Shown here: piece by piece, positions 45,691-55,500 of the stretch
Layout of the letters: each line of letters opens with the position of its first letter
Position numbering within the stretch: position 1 is the stretch's first letter
Source of the DNA: JACVRW01 sp963850205
GTDB lineage: Bacteria; Actinomycetota; Thermoleophilia; Solirubrobacterales; Thermoleophilaceae
DNA: 64,000 nucleotides
Direction of reading: 5' to 3'
Assembly: GCA_963850205.1 (NCBI GenBank)
Contig: CAWKKJ010000008.1
Span: 868,001 to 932,000, forward strand
Position numbers and translations under genes: made by a program
Notes under the pieces: model-generated
Seen by the model: only the letters and a program-made list of their open reading frames with translations
Databases searched by the model: none
Told to the model about the DNA's origin: nothing

Positions 45691-46671
45691 TCAGCCGGCC
45701 ACCGCAGCGGCCAGCTCGGCAAGCCCGTCCTCGCGGCTCTTGGGCGGGCGGTAGCCGAGGTCGCGCTCCGCGCGGGAGATGTCGAGGGTGCACTCCTGCG
45801 AGGACACCCACACCGCGAAGCGCGTGAGCGGCGGCGGGCCCGGGCGCTTCAGGCGGCGCCACGCGAGCTCGGAACCGAAGGCCAGCGCACGGGCGAGCCC
45901 CGGCGGCACGGACTTGTCGGGCGGCGTGACGCCCTGCGTGGCCAGCAGGCGGGTGACGAAGTCGCGGAACAGGACTGGCTCGCCGTCGGTGACGAAGTAG
46001 ACGCCTCCCGGGGGAGCCTTCGTCGCCGCGAGCCGCAGCCCCTCCACCGTGTTGTCCACGTGAGTGGTGTCCGTCAGGTGCGCCCCGCCGCCGATCCAGC
46101 GAAAGCGGCCCGACCGGACCAGGTCCACGATCGCCGGCAGCAGGGTTGTGTCGCCCCGGCCCCACACGAAGCGCGGGCGGATCACCACGGTCTCCAGCCC
46201 GCCGCCGTTGGCCGCTCGCACCCGCTGCTCGGCCTTGGCCTTCGTGGACGAGTACAGGGCCGGGGAGTCGGGGCGCAGCGGCGCGTCCTCGTTGACGTTC
46301 ACCAACGGCTCGAGCGCCGTCACGGCCGCCTCGGTGCCCACGTGCACCATCCGCCTCACGCCGGCGTCGCGGCAGGCGGCGATCACGTTCTGCGTACCGC
46401 CCACGTTCACCCGCTCGAACTCGTGCGGGTCGCCCCAGTCCTCGACCTTGGCGGCGGCGTGGAAGGCCACCTCGCAGCCCTCGGCGCCGGCGCGCAGGCT
46501 GCGGCCGTCGCCCAGGTCGCCGCTCACCGGCTCGGCCCCGAGCTCACCGAGCCGTCCGGCGGCCCCCTCCGAGCGGGCCAGGGCACGCACGTCCCAGCCC
46601 TCGGCGAGCAGGCGCTCGATCAGCGCCCCGCCGATGAAGCCGGAGCCGCCGGTGACGAAGGCGCTGGGCAC
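45691..46671 (-). CDS. NAD-dependent epimerase/dehydratase (3-beta-HSD-like extended SDR)
   Basis: 326 aa, GTG at 46671, 8 nt after TAGCGT (46680-46685). Rossmann motif TGGSGFIGGALIERLL, AFHAAAKVEDWG, and the catalytic YxxxK as YSSTKAKAE; then VVIRPRFVWGRGD and the C-terminal LGYRPPKSREDGL. Acts on nucleotide-sugar or sterol-like substrates with NAD(P). Substrate not assignable from sequence alone. Confidence 0.9.
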   Translation of the reverse strand: MPSAFVTGGSGFIGGALIERLLAEGWDVRALARSEGAAGRLGELGAEPVSGDLGDGRSLRAGAEGCEVAFHAAAKVEDWGDPHEFERVNVGGTQNVIAACRDAGVRRMVHVGTEAAVTALEPLVNVNEDAPLRPDSPALYSSTKAKAEQRVRAANGGGLETVVIRPRFVWGRGDTTLLPAIVDLVRSGRFRWIGGGAHLTDTTHVDNTVEGLRLAATKAPPGGVYFVTDGEPVLFRDFVTRLLATQGVTPPDKSVPPGLARALAFGSELAWRRLKRPGPPPLTRFAVWVSSQECTLDISRAERDLGYRPPKSREDGLAELAAAVAG

Positions 46672-46702
46672 GGCCTCCGACGCTACTCGCTTGTGCCGGC
46701 GT

Positions 46703-48254
46703 CTACCGGGCCAGCGCCACCCGTGCGGCCTTCGACGGCTTGAACGCGGGGCACACCAGCGCACCGGACGGGCCGCCGACGGCCACCGGCGCGAAGCGGT
46801 CACTCCGCACGTCGGGCGCCCTGACGCTGCGCATCCGCGCCGACGAGGCTGTCGAGCGCCGCAGCTTCAGGATCTCGATGCCCCGGTCCATGTCGAACAG
46901 GTACGCGTACCGGCCCCGCCAGGCGAGGTCCCAGGAGTTCGAGCTGGGATTCGTCTCGGGGTCGGTCCCCGTGACCCGGTAGTAGCCGATCTGGCGCACG
47001 TCGCGGGCGTCGGACACGTCCAGCAGGCGCAGGCCCTGGCCGTACCACGCCACCCCCAACGTCGAGCCGCTGAGCTCGAAGTAGTGGGCCGAGCAGCCCA
47101 GGCTCTCCTCCACGGCCTCGCCGGTGTCCGTCGGATGGAAGCTGTCCAGCGGCGTCATCCGGTACGGGCTCTCGGGCGTCGAGTTCGCCGCCGGCTCACC
47201 GCCCGAGCGAGTCGGTGATGTTGGAGAACACCACGCGTCCGCTGGCCTCGCAGGGCGTGGTGAAGTCCTCCTCCGTGCCGATGAGCACGTTGCCCCGCCG
47301 CACGCCGTCGGCCTCGGTTGAGCCATCGACCGGGCGCAGCGAGTTGTGCATGAAGCCTGTCGGCTGGGCCGTGCCCCCCACGCCGCCGCCGGCTACGAGG
47401 ATCGGGTCCCAGGGCGCCGCCTCGCGGGTGATGTTCATCAGCGGATCGCGCCAGCGGCCCTCGGTGGCGTAGCCGCGGATGCCGCCGCGACCGCTCACCC
47501 AGGCGATGCCGCGCTCGTCCACGTTCACGTCGTGGGAGTAGTCGGTGAGGCTGTCGTTGCGCCACAGGTCGATCGGCTGGCCGAAGACCCGCGGGCGGGC
47601 GGGGTTGCGCAGGTCGGTGACCCAGATCGGCCGGCCGTCGCCGCGGGCGCCGGGCGTGAACGGGCCCAGATAGGCGAGGTCGGTGCGACGCGCCGGGCCG
47701 CCCGTCCAGATGTAGTTGCAGTCGTCGATGCAGGTGGCCGTGTGGCCCGCCGGCAGCTCGACGAAGTCGCCGATCTGGCGCATGTTGCGCGGGTTGCGGT
47801 AGGAGATGACGTAGAAGCCGCTCTTGCAGAGCGGGTTGCGGGTCTTGGACGGCATGACGTTCGTACCGATCCCGGGGCAGCTGGTCTGGTCGACGTTGTC
47901 GTGCCGCGGGTCGAGCGCGCCGATGATCAGCTTGCGCCGCCGGTCGATCTCCATGTCCTCGTCCTGCCAGTAGCCGTTCTCGCCCAGGATCTGGGCGGGC
48001 TGGTAGGTGTCGAGCAGGCGCGGGTTGCGGGGATCGCTCACGTCGTAGGTCTTGAACCCGAAGCGGCCGGTGGTAACCAGCACGCTGCGGTGGCCGACCC
48101 GGTCGAACTTGCCCTCGGTGATCATGGACGAGTCGGGCACCCGGTCGACATAGCGCAGGCTGGGGGAGATGACCGCGCCGGGCGGTGGCTCCGCTCCGAG
48201 CGCCGTGGCCGGCAGCAGCGCCAGCGCCAACAGGACCACACCGATTACCCGCAT
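46703..48254 (-). CDS. Secreted LVIVD-repeat protein, frameshifted
   Basis: Signal peptide (MRVIGVVLLALALLPATALG), then repeats of the LVIVD beta-propeller type (FGFKTYDVSDPRNPRLLD, GFYVISYRNPRNMRQIGDF, PIWVTDLRNPARPRVFG, and after the shift QGLRLLDVSDARDVRQIGYY). The first frame stops at 47196 after FSNITDSLGR; joining it one base out of phase gives SLG-GEPAANSTPESPYRMTPL and runs on to 46703. Length is 3n+1, so one extra base near 47196-47210. Either a sequencing error or a recent mutation. The 48254 ATG has GGAGGAGGG at good spacing; ATG 48260 is also possible. Confidence 0.8.
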
Positions 48255-48293
48255 GCCCATTTCCCTCCTCCAAGGACAGAGAACGTCGGCATG

Positions 48294-48817
48294 CTACCCG
48301 GAACGGGCCCGAACCAAGCGCCCGGGTCGCAGCGTCTCGCCGCCGCCCGAGGCCATCCAGGAGCCGCCGAGGATCAGGACCAGGCCGAGGGCGGTGTTGA
48401 GCCCGAAGCTCTCGCCCAGCACGACCACGCCCAGCACGGCGGCCACGCCCGGCGAGGCATAGGTGATCAGCGACGCCCTCGCGGCCCCCGCCTCGTCGAT
48501 CAAGGAGTAGAAGAGCCAGAAGCCGAGCCCCGTGTTGAGCACCCCGAGTGCGGCCAGTGCCGCGACAACCGTGAGCGAGGGCAGCGCGGCCGGGGGATCG
48601 ACGAGCGCCACGGGCGCCACCAGCAGCCCGCTGATCGCGAGCATGGCGCAGACCACGCCGGTGGGGTGGCGGCTGAAGGAGCGCTCGTAGAACCCGCCAG
48701 GGTGACCAGCGCAGCGCGCTCGCGAGCCTCGTCGGCCTCCACCCGCTCTGCAATCGCCAACCCGAGGGCGCCAAGGAGGTTCGCCGTCCGACGCCGGTCG
48801 TGATGTGACTCAGTCAC
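48294..48817 (-). pseudogene. MarR-N-terminus / EamA-transporter-C-terminus deletion scar
   Basis: From GTG 48817 the frame reads TESHHDRRRTANLLGALGLA, then IAERVEADEARERAALVTLA, which looks like the beginning of a MarR-family regulator. It then breaks near 48700, and the other frame carries FYERSFSRHPTGVVCAMLAI followed by about four membrane segments (PSLTVVAALAALGVLNTGLG, AARASLITYASPGVAAVLGV, LGLVLILGGSWMASGGGE), the second half of an EamA/DMT transporter. The MarR remainder and the EamA first half are missing, consistent with a deletion joining adjacent genes. Confidence 0.7.
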
Positions 48818-48824
48818 ATCACGA
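48798..48824. promoter_or_regulatory. 27-bp perfect palindrome at the start of the MarR fragment
   Basis: The 13-bp arm TCGTGATGTGACT (48798-48810) is repeated as its exact reverse complement at 48812-48824, around a single central base (48811). It covers the GTG start of the MarR-like fragment and is probably its former autoregulatory operator. Confidence 0.65.
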
Positions 48825-48847
48825 GGTCTACCCGGTACGTGCGGTCG

Positions 48848-50548
48848 CTAGACGATCTTCCCCGGGTTCAGGTTCTGACCCGGGTCCATCCCGTCGAACA
48901 GCGACCTGATCATGGCCACGCCGGGCCCGGAGATGTCCTCCTCGAGCCAGCGTGCGTGCTCGGTCCCGACCGCGTGGTGATGGGACAGGGTCGCCCCCGA
49001 GTCGACGAAGGCCTGCTGGATCGCGCCCTTCACCACGTCGTACTCGTCCAGCGGCTCACGATCCCCCGAGGGCTTGAACGCGAACGTGAAGTAGAGGCAG
49101 GCCCCGGCGTGGTAGGAGTGCGACAGGTGGCACATGATGTAGCCGGTCACCCCGAGCCCGGCGAAGGCGTCACGCGCCGCTGCCATCACGTTGCCGTACA
49201 GCGTGGGCAGCACGCTCCAGGGCGCCGAGGTCTCGGACACGTCGGCCAGCGCGCCCCGGTCGAGCAGGTAGTCGCGGATATAGGGGGTGTCGAACTTCTT
49301 CTGGTCGTAGAGCGTGCCGGGGCCGCTGCCGATGCAGAGGCCGCCGTGGCTCTTGACCACCTCGCCCACGAGCTTGCGCTGCCGGGCCACGTGCCGCTTG
49401 GAGCCCTCGTAGCCGATGAACGACAGGCACATCGCCTCCAGGTCGAAGTGGCGCCGGCGGCTGAGGTAGGCGGCCATGGCCTTCGAGGTCACCTGGTCCA
49501 GCAGCGTGGGGTCCTTCTTGGTGGCGAAGGAGAAGCGGGTCTCGGGAGCGTCGGACACACGGGTGACCGACGGCGCCGCCTCGCCCGCGGCGATGTCGTG
49601 CATCGCGGCCAGGCCCGCCTCCCAGTCCGGGAACAGATACCCGAGGATCGTGCGCTCCTCGGGCACGCGGTGGACGTGCACGGTTGCCTCGCAGATGATC
49701 CCCAGGCGCCCCTCGCTGCCGAGCACCATCTCCCGGACGCTGGGCCCGGTGGAGGTGCTGGGCACCGGGCGGGTGGCCAGCATGCCCTTCGGCGTGGCCA
49801 CGCGCACGGCCCGGGTGAGGTCGGCCACGTCCCCGTACTTGTCGGACTGCATGCCCGACGAGCGGGTGGCGATCCAGCCGCCGAGCGTCGAATGGGTGAA
49901 GCTGTCGGGGAAGTGGCCGAGCGTCCATCCCCGAGCGTTCAGCTGCTCCTCGAGGTGGGGCCCGAACACGCCCGGCTGGACCCGGGCAAGACGGGCTCGC
50001 TCGTCCACGTCCAGCACGCGGTCCATGCGGGTCAGATCGACGGAGATGACACTTCGGGTCTCGCCTTCCGGGGTCTCGAGGCTGCCGGAGATGTTGCTGC
50101 CGCCGCCGAAGGGGATCAGGACCGCGTCGGCCTCGAGCGCGGCACCGACGACGGCCTCCACCTCCTCCTCGGAGCCGGGGCGGACAACGAGGTCGGGCAG
50201 CGGGCCCACGTCGCCGCTTCGGTGGCGCACCAGGTCCCGCAGGCTCTTGCCGCGGGCGTGCACCACCCGGTCGGCGTTGTCGTCGGAGACCGCCTGTTGC
50301 CCCACCGCCGCCTCCAGCGCTTCCCGCAGGCCGCCGGGCACCGACGGCTCGGGCAGCTCGAGCTCCTCCAGGCCGACGGGACGGGAGGTCATCCGGCTCA
50401 CGTCGAGGTCGAGCGCCTGCCTGATGAAGGGCGCCAGCTCCGGCTTGTCCTCGTGTGTGAACGAGACGCCGTGCTCTCCCCAGCCCCACCACTTCATACC
50501 GCCCCGGTGGGCGGGCGCTCTCGTGCCGGACGCGGTTTGGGTCTGCAT
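48848..50548 (-). CDS. FAD-binding oxidase, alkyldihydroxyacetonephosphate-synthase-like
   Basis: 566 aa, ATG 50548, 7 nt after a TAAGGC box. Two-domain PCMH/VAO flavoprotein: GMKWWGWGEHG, FGGGSNISGSLE (FAD diphosphate loop), MQPGVFGPHLEEQL-type region (RVQPGVFGPH), STLGGWIATRSSGMQSDKYG, and the histidine triplet LSHHHAVG near the C-terminus, a hallmark of alkyl-DHAP synthase. In eukaryotes that enzyme makes ether phospholipids by exchanging an acyl chain for a fatty alcohol. Bacterial members are often annotated as FAD-binding oxidases; ether-lipid function here is inference. Confidence 0.88.
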   Translation of the reverse strand: MQTQTASGTRAPAHRGGMKWWGWGEHGVSFTHEDKPELAPFIRQALDLDVSRMTSRPVGLEELELPEPSVPGGLREALEAAVGQQAVSDDNADRVVHARGKSLRDLVRHRSGDVGPLPDLVVRPGSEEEVEAVVGAALEADAVLIPFGGGSNISGSLETPEGETRSVISVDLTRMDRVLDVDERARLARVQPGVFGPHLEEQLNARGWTLGHFPDSFTHSTLGGWIATRSSGMQSDKYGDVADLTRAVRVATPKGMLATRPVPSTSTGPSVREMVLGSEGRLGIICEATVHVHRVPEERTILGYLFPDWEAGLAAMHDIAAGEAAPSVTRVSDAPETRFSFATKKDPTLLDQVTSKAMAAYLSRRRHFDLEAMCLSFIGYEGSKRHVARQRKLVGEVVKSHGGLCIGSGPGTLYDQKKFDTPYIRDYLLDRGALADVSETSAPWSVLPTLYGNVMAAARDAFAGLGVTGYIMCHLSHSYHAGACLYFTFAFKPSGDREPLDEYDVVKGAIQQAFVDSGATLSHHHAVGTEHARWLEEDISGPGVAMIRSLFDGMDPGQNLNPGKIV

Positions 50549-50558
50549 GACGGAGGCC

Positions 50559-50956
50559 TTACTCCGAACCGGTGTCGGCGAACGCCCGCTCCCGGTCGGT
50601 GTACAGCACGAGCCTAGTGACCTTGCCTCTTCTCACGCGCACCACGCTGCCCCCCCAGTGAGCATGCGCGACACGTCCACTCCACTGGTTCTGCCCCGCC
50701 CCTCGAAGTGGGCGAGCACCAGCACCCGCTCGTCGTCCAGCTCGCGGTACTCCTCGGCCTCGACCCGGAACTCCTCCCAGGCACCGAGAAAGCTGCGCCA
50801 GCCCGCCGCCATGCCCCGCCGGCCGCTGTAGCGATCCTCGACGGGCCCGGCAAAGACCAGCTCGATGTCCGGGTCGGCCCAGTCGGCGGAGCTGTAGTCC
50901 CCCCGCTCCCACGCGGCGAAGATCGACCGCGCGAGATCGAGGTTGGCCGAGGCCAT
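50559..50956 (-). CDS. SnoaL/NTF2-like protein, frameshifted in a C7 run
   Basis: NTF2-like small protein: ANLDLARSIFAAWERGDYSS, LVFAGPVEDRYSG, VEAEEYRELDDERVLVLAHF. The first frame stops at 50633 after MLTGGAAWCA, while the family ending (VVRVRRGKVTRLVLYTDRER) continues one base out of frame to the stop at 50559. Total length is 3n-1, and the break sits at seven consecutive C's (50650-50656, G's on the coding strand), so one base is missing there. Likely an indel artefact or a slippage mutant. Lies between gltD and the FAD oxidase. Confidence 0.75.
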
Positions 50957-50959
50957 CGG

Positions 50960-52522
50960 CTAGTCGCGCGGCCCCGACCAGAAGGCGTCGCCCACCGTCA
51001 CGCTGCGCGCGATCTCGGCCTGATGGCGCAGCGAGTGCGGGTCGCCGTCCTCGTAGTCGAACATCGACTCGGAGGAGATCCGCCGCACCTCGCCGGTCCC
51101 GCCCAGGGCCTGGTCGACCACGCGGGCGCAGCGGCGGCCCTCGGCGATCGCGGTGACCACGAGCGATTGGCCGACCCGCGCGTCGCCGCAGGCGAAGATC
51201 CCGTCGATCCGGGTGCCGTAGACCGGCGCCCGGACGTTGCCGCGGCGGTCGAGGTCGAGGCCCAGCTCGGTCACCAGGCCGTCGTGCTCGGGATGGTCGA
51301 AGCCGATCGCGACCAGCACCAGCTCGGCGGGCACGTCGAAGTCGCTGCCCGGGATCGCGTGCAGGTCGCGGGACGAGGTGCCCTCCACCCGGCGGGCGTG
51401 CACGCCGGTCACCCGTCCGTCCTGGCCGTTCACCTGGATCACCTCGGCGCCGAAGCGCCGCTCGCCGCCCTCGTCGAGGGCGTACGTGGTGAGCGTGCGC
51501 TTGGGCGGCAGCGGCCAGGGCGCCGTCACCGGCCGGCCGTCGGAGGGCAGCGCCGGATAGACGTCGAGCAGGAGCACGTCCTCGGCGCCCTCGCGCAGGG
51601 CGTTCGAGATGCAGTCCATCCCGGTGTCGCCGCCCCCGATCACCACCACCCGCTTCCCGGCGGCGGTGATGATCTCGGTTGGGTCGGTGTCGGGCGGGGG
51701 TCCGCCCTGCTCCGCGGCCACCGCGCGGTTTCGCTGGTAGAGGTACTCCATCGCGAAGTGAACGCCCTCGAGGTCGCGCCCGGGGACCTCGAGCTCGCGG
51801 TGCAGGCGCGAGCCGATGGCCAGCACCACCGCGTCGTGGCTCCGCCTGAGGTCGGGGACCTGCAGGTCGCGGCCCACGTCCACGCCGTACTCGAAGCGGA
51901 TGCCCTCGTCGGCGAGCAGCGCCACCCGGCGGTCGATGATCCACTTCTCCAGCTTCGCGTCGGGCACCCCGAAGCGCAGCAGCCCGCCGGGTGCCTCGTC
52001 GCGCTCGTAGACGGTGACCTCGTGACCGCGCTTGTTCAGCTCGGCGGCCACCGCCAGGCCGGCGGGCCCGGAGCCGACCACCCCCACGGTCCTCCCCGTC
52101 CGCACCTCGGGGGGGTCGGCCGTGATCCAGCCCTCGTCGAAGCCGCGCGTGACGATGGCCAGCTCGATCTGCTCGATCGTCACCGGGTCGTCGTTGATGT
52201 CGAGCACGCAGGCGGACTCGCACGGCGCCGGGCAGATCAGGCCGGTGAACTCGGGGAAGTTGTTGGTGGCGTGCAGCTTCGAGAGCGCGTCCTGCCAGCG
52301 GTCCTTGTAGACCAGGTCGTTCCAATCCGGGATCAGGTTGCCCAGCGGGCAGCCCTCGTGGCAGAAGGGCACCCCGCAATCCATGCAGCGGGCGCCCTGG
52401 TCGCGCAGGGTGCGGTCCTCGGGCAGCGAGAAGTACTGCCGGTAGTCGGCCACCCGCTCGTCGGGGTCGCGCTTGTCGAACCCCACGCGCTCGAGCTTGA
52501 GGAAGCCGCCGAGCTCGCCCAT
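50960..52522 (-). CDS. gltD: Glutamate synthase small subunit
   Basis: 520 aa, ATG 52522 overlapping the gltB stop by one base (TAATG). N-terminal Fe-S cysteines (ARCMDCGVPFCHEGCPLGN; LICPAPCESACV), FAD-binding GVVGSGPAGLAVAAELNKRG, NADPH-binding VVVIGGGDTGMDCISNALRE, C-terminal GIFACGDARVGQSLVVTAI. Passes electrons from NAD(P)H to the large subunit. Pairs with gltB directly upstream. Confidence 0.97.
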   Translation of the reverse strand: MGELGGFLKLERVGFDKRDPDERVADYRQYFSLPEDRTLRDQGARCMDCGVPFCHEGCPLGNLIPDWNDLVYKDRWQDALSKLHATNNFPEFTGLICPAPCESACVLDINDDPVTIEQIELAIVTRGFDEGWITADPPEVRTGRTVGVVGSGPAGLAVAAELNKRGHEVTVYERDEAPGGLLRFGVPDAKLEKWIIDRRVALLADEGIRFEYGVDVGRDLQVPDLRRSHDAVVLAIGSRLHRELEVPGRDLEGVHFAMEYLYQRNRAVAAEQGGPPPDTDPTEIITAAGKRVVVIGGGDTGMDCISNALREGAEDVLLLDVYPALPSDGRPVTAPWPLPPKRTLTTYALDEGGERRFGAEVIQVNGQDGRVTGVHARRVEGTSSRDLHAIPGSDFDVPAELVLVAIGFDHPEHDGLVTELGLDLDRRGNVRAPVYGTRIDGIFACGDARVGQSLVVTAIAEGRRCARVVDQALGGTGEVRRISSESMFDYEDGDPHSLRHQAEIARSVTVGDAFWSGPRD

Positions 52523-55500
52523 TAAGCGGCCACCTCCTCCTCGGTCGCCAGCTCCGACAGCGCGCGTTTGTAGTCGTGCGGCATCACCTTCACGAAGCGG
52601 TTGAGCGTTCCGCGCCAGTCCTCGAGCAGCGCCTCGGCCACGGCCGAGCCGGTGTGCTCCCGGTGCTCGGAGACCCAGGCTCGGAGCTCGGCCGCCTCGT
52701 CCGGGGTGATCCCGTCGAAGCCCACGAGGTCGGTGTTGCAGCGGTCGCGGAACTCGCCGTCCCCGTCCAGCACGTAGGCGATGCCGCCGCTCATCCCCGC
52801 GGCGAAGTTGAGCCCGGTGGGCCCCAGGACCACCACGCGGCCGCCGGTCATGTACTCGCACCCGTGGTCGCCCAGGCCCTCGACCACCGCGAGCGCTCCC
52901 GAGTTGCGCACCGCGAAACGCTCCCCGGCCAGCCCGCTGAAGAACGCCCGTCCGGACGTGGCCCCGTAGAGCACGGTGTTGCCCACGATCACGTTCGCCT
53001 CGGCCGCGAAGCGGGCGCCCGCGGGCGGGCGGACGACCAGGAGGCCGCCGGACAGGCCCTTGCCGCAGTAGTCGTTGGCGTCTCCCTCCAGCAGCAGCGA
53101 GACGCCGGGCGCCAGCCAGGCGCCGAAGCTCTGGCCGGCGGAGCCCTCCAGCCGCAGCTCGATCGTCCCGTCCGGCAGCCCCTCCGCGCCGTGGTTGCGC
53201 GCGATCTCGCTCGACAGCAGTCCGCCCACCGCCCGGCTGCGGTTGACGATCTCCCGCTCAACCCGGATCGGCCGGCCGAGCTCGAGATCGGCGCGGTGGC
53301 TGGAGATGAGGTCCACGTCGATGGCGTCGTACAGCACCGGGTCCGGGCGGCGGGTGCAGTGCAGGTCCTCGTCAGCGGGCGGAGGCTCGAGCAGCGAGCT
53401 GAGGTCGAGCCCGCGCGCCTTCCAGTGCTGCACCGCCTCGTCGGGCGCGAGCAGATCGGTGCGGCCGATCAGCCCGGACACCGAGCGCACGCCCAGCCGG
53501 GCCATGATCTGTCGCAGCTCCTCGGCCACCATGAACAGGTAGCGCACCACGTGCTCGGGCTTGCCCTCGAAGCGGCGCCGCAGGTCGGGGTCCTGGGTGG
53601 CCACCCCCACCGGGCAGGTGTTGAGGTGGCAGACCCGCATCATCACGCAGCCCAGCGCGATCAATGGCGCGGTGGAGAAGCCGAACTCGTCGGCGCCCAG
53701 GATCGCGGCCATGGCCACGTCGCGGCCGGTGCGCATCTGCCCGTCGGCCTCCACGATGATGCGCGAGCGCAGGTCGTTGCGAAGGAGGGTCTGCTGGGTC
53801 TCCGCGATCCCGATCTCCCAGGGCACCCCGGCGTGCTGGATCGAGGCCTGCGGTGACGCGCCCGTGCCGCCGTCGTGGCCCGCGATGACCACGTGGTCGG
53901 CGTTGGCCTTGGCCACCCCGGCCGCGACCGTGCCCACCCCCACCTCGGCCACCAGCTTGACCGAGATCCGCGCGCGCGGGTTGGCGCAGCGCAGGTCGTA
54001 GATCAGCTGCTTGAGGTCCTCGATCGAATAGATGTCGTGGTGGGGCGGCGGCGAGATCAGCCCGACGCCCGGCGTCGAGTGCCGCAACCGCCCGATGTAG
54101 CGGTCGACCTTGTGGCCCGGCAGCTGGCCGCCCTCGCCGGGCTTCGCGCCCTGGGCCACCTTGATCTGGAGCTCGTCGGCGTTCACCAGGTAGTGGACGG
54201 TCACGCCGAAGCGGCCGGACGCGACCTGCTTGATCGAGGAGCGGCGCTCGTCGCCGAAGCGGACCGGGTCCTCCCCGCCCTCGCCGGTGTTGGACTTGCC
54301 CCCCAACCGGTTCATCCCGGCGGCCAGGGTCTCGTGCGCCTCCGGTGACAGGGCCCCGAGGCTCATGCCGCCCGACTTGAAGCGCTTGACGATCTCGCTG
54401 GCCGGCTCCACGTCGTCCAGCTCCACCGGCTCGACGTCGTCGCTGAAGCGCAGCAGGCCGCGCAGCGTCGAGCGGGGCACGGCCACGTGGTTGACGTAGG
54501 TGGCGAAGCGATCGTAGGCCTCCGCCCCGTCCTCGCCCCGGGCCGCGTGCTGGAGGGTGGCGATGGTCTCGGGGTTCCAGCCGTGGAACTCCCCGTCGCG
54601 GCGCCAGGCGTAGATGCCGCCGGCGGGCAGCAGCTCGGAGGAGGCTGCCGGGTAGGCCCGGGCATGGCGGTCGACGGCCTCGACCTCGAGCACGTCGAGG
54701 CCGACCCCGCCCACGCGTGAGGGCGTGCCGGTGAAGTGCCGGTCGACCACTTCGGGCTGGAGGCCCACCGCCTCGAAGATCTGGGCCCCGGTGTAGGAGC
54801 GGACGGTGGAGATCCCCATCTTCGAGAGGATCTTCAGCAGGCCCTTGCCGATCCCCTTGATGGCGCGCTCCTGGGCCTCCTCCGGGCTCATGCCCTCGGG
54901 GAGGCGGCCGCCGCGGTGGAGCCCGTAGAGCGACTCGAACATCAGGTAGGGGTTGACCGCCGCCGCCCCGTAGCCGATCAGGCAGGCCAGGTGATGGATC
55001 TCCTTGGCCTGGCCGGTCTCCGCCACCAGCCCGATCTGCAGCCGGGTGCCCTCGCGGACCAGGTGGTGGTGCAGGCCCGCCACCGCCAGCAGGGCCGGCA
55101 TCGGGGCCCGCTCGCTGCCCAGGTTGCGGTCCGAGAGGATGATGATGTTCACGCCGCGGGACACCAGCTCGCTGGCCTCCTCGCAGATCGCGGCCAGCCG
55201 GCGCTCCATCCCGCCGGGGCCGTCGGCCACCGGCCAGGTCATGTCGATCGTCCGCGACTCGAACACGCTGTGGTCGACCTGCCGCAGCTTCTCCAGCTCC
55301 GAGTTCTTCAGGATGGGCTGGGCCATCACCAGCTGGTGGCAATGGTCCGGCGTCTCCCCGAGCAGGTTGATCTCCGGGCCGATGCAGGCCTCGAGGCTCA
55401 TGACGATCGACTCCCGCAGCGGGTCGATCGCCGGGTTGGTCACCTGGGCGAAGAGCTGCTTGAAGTAGGAGAACAGCGGCGGGCGCATGTCGGACATCGC

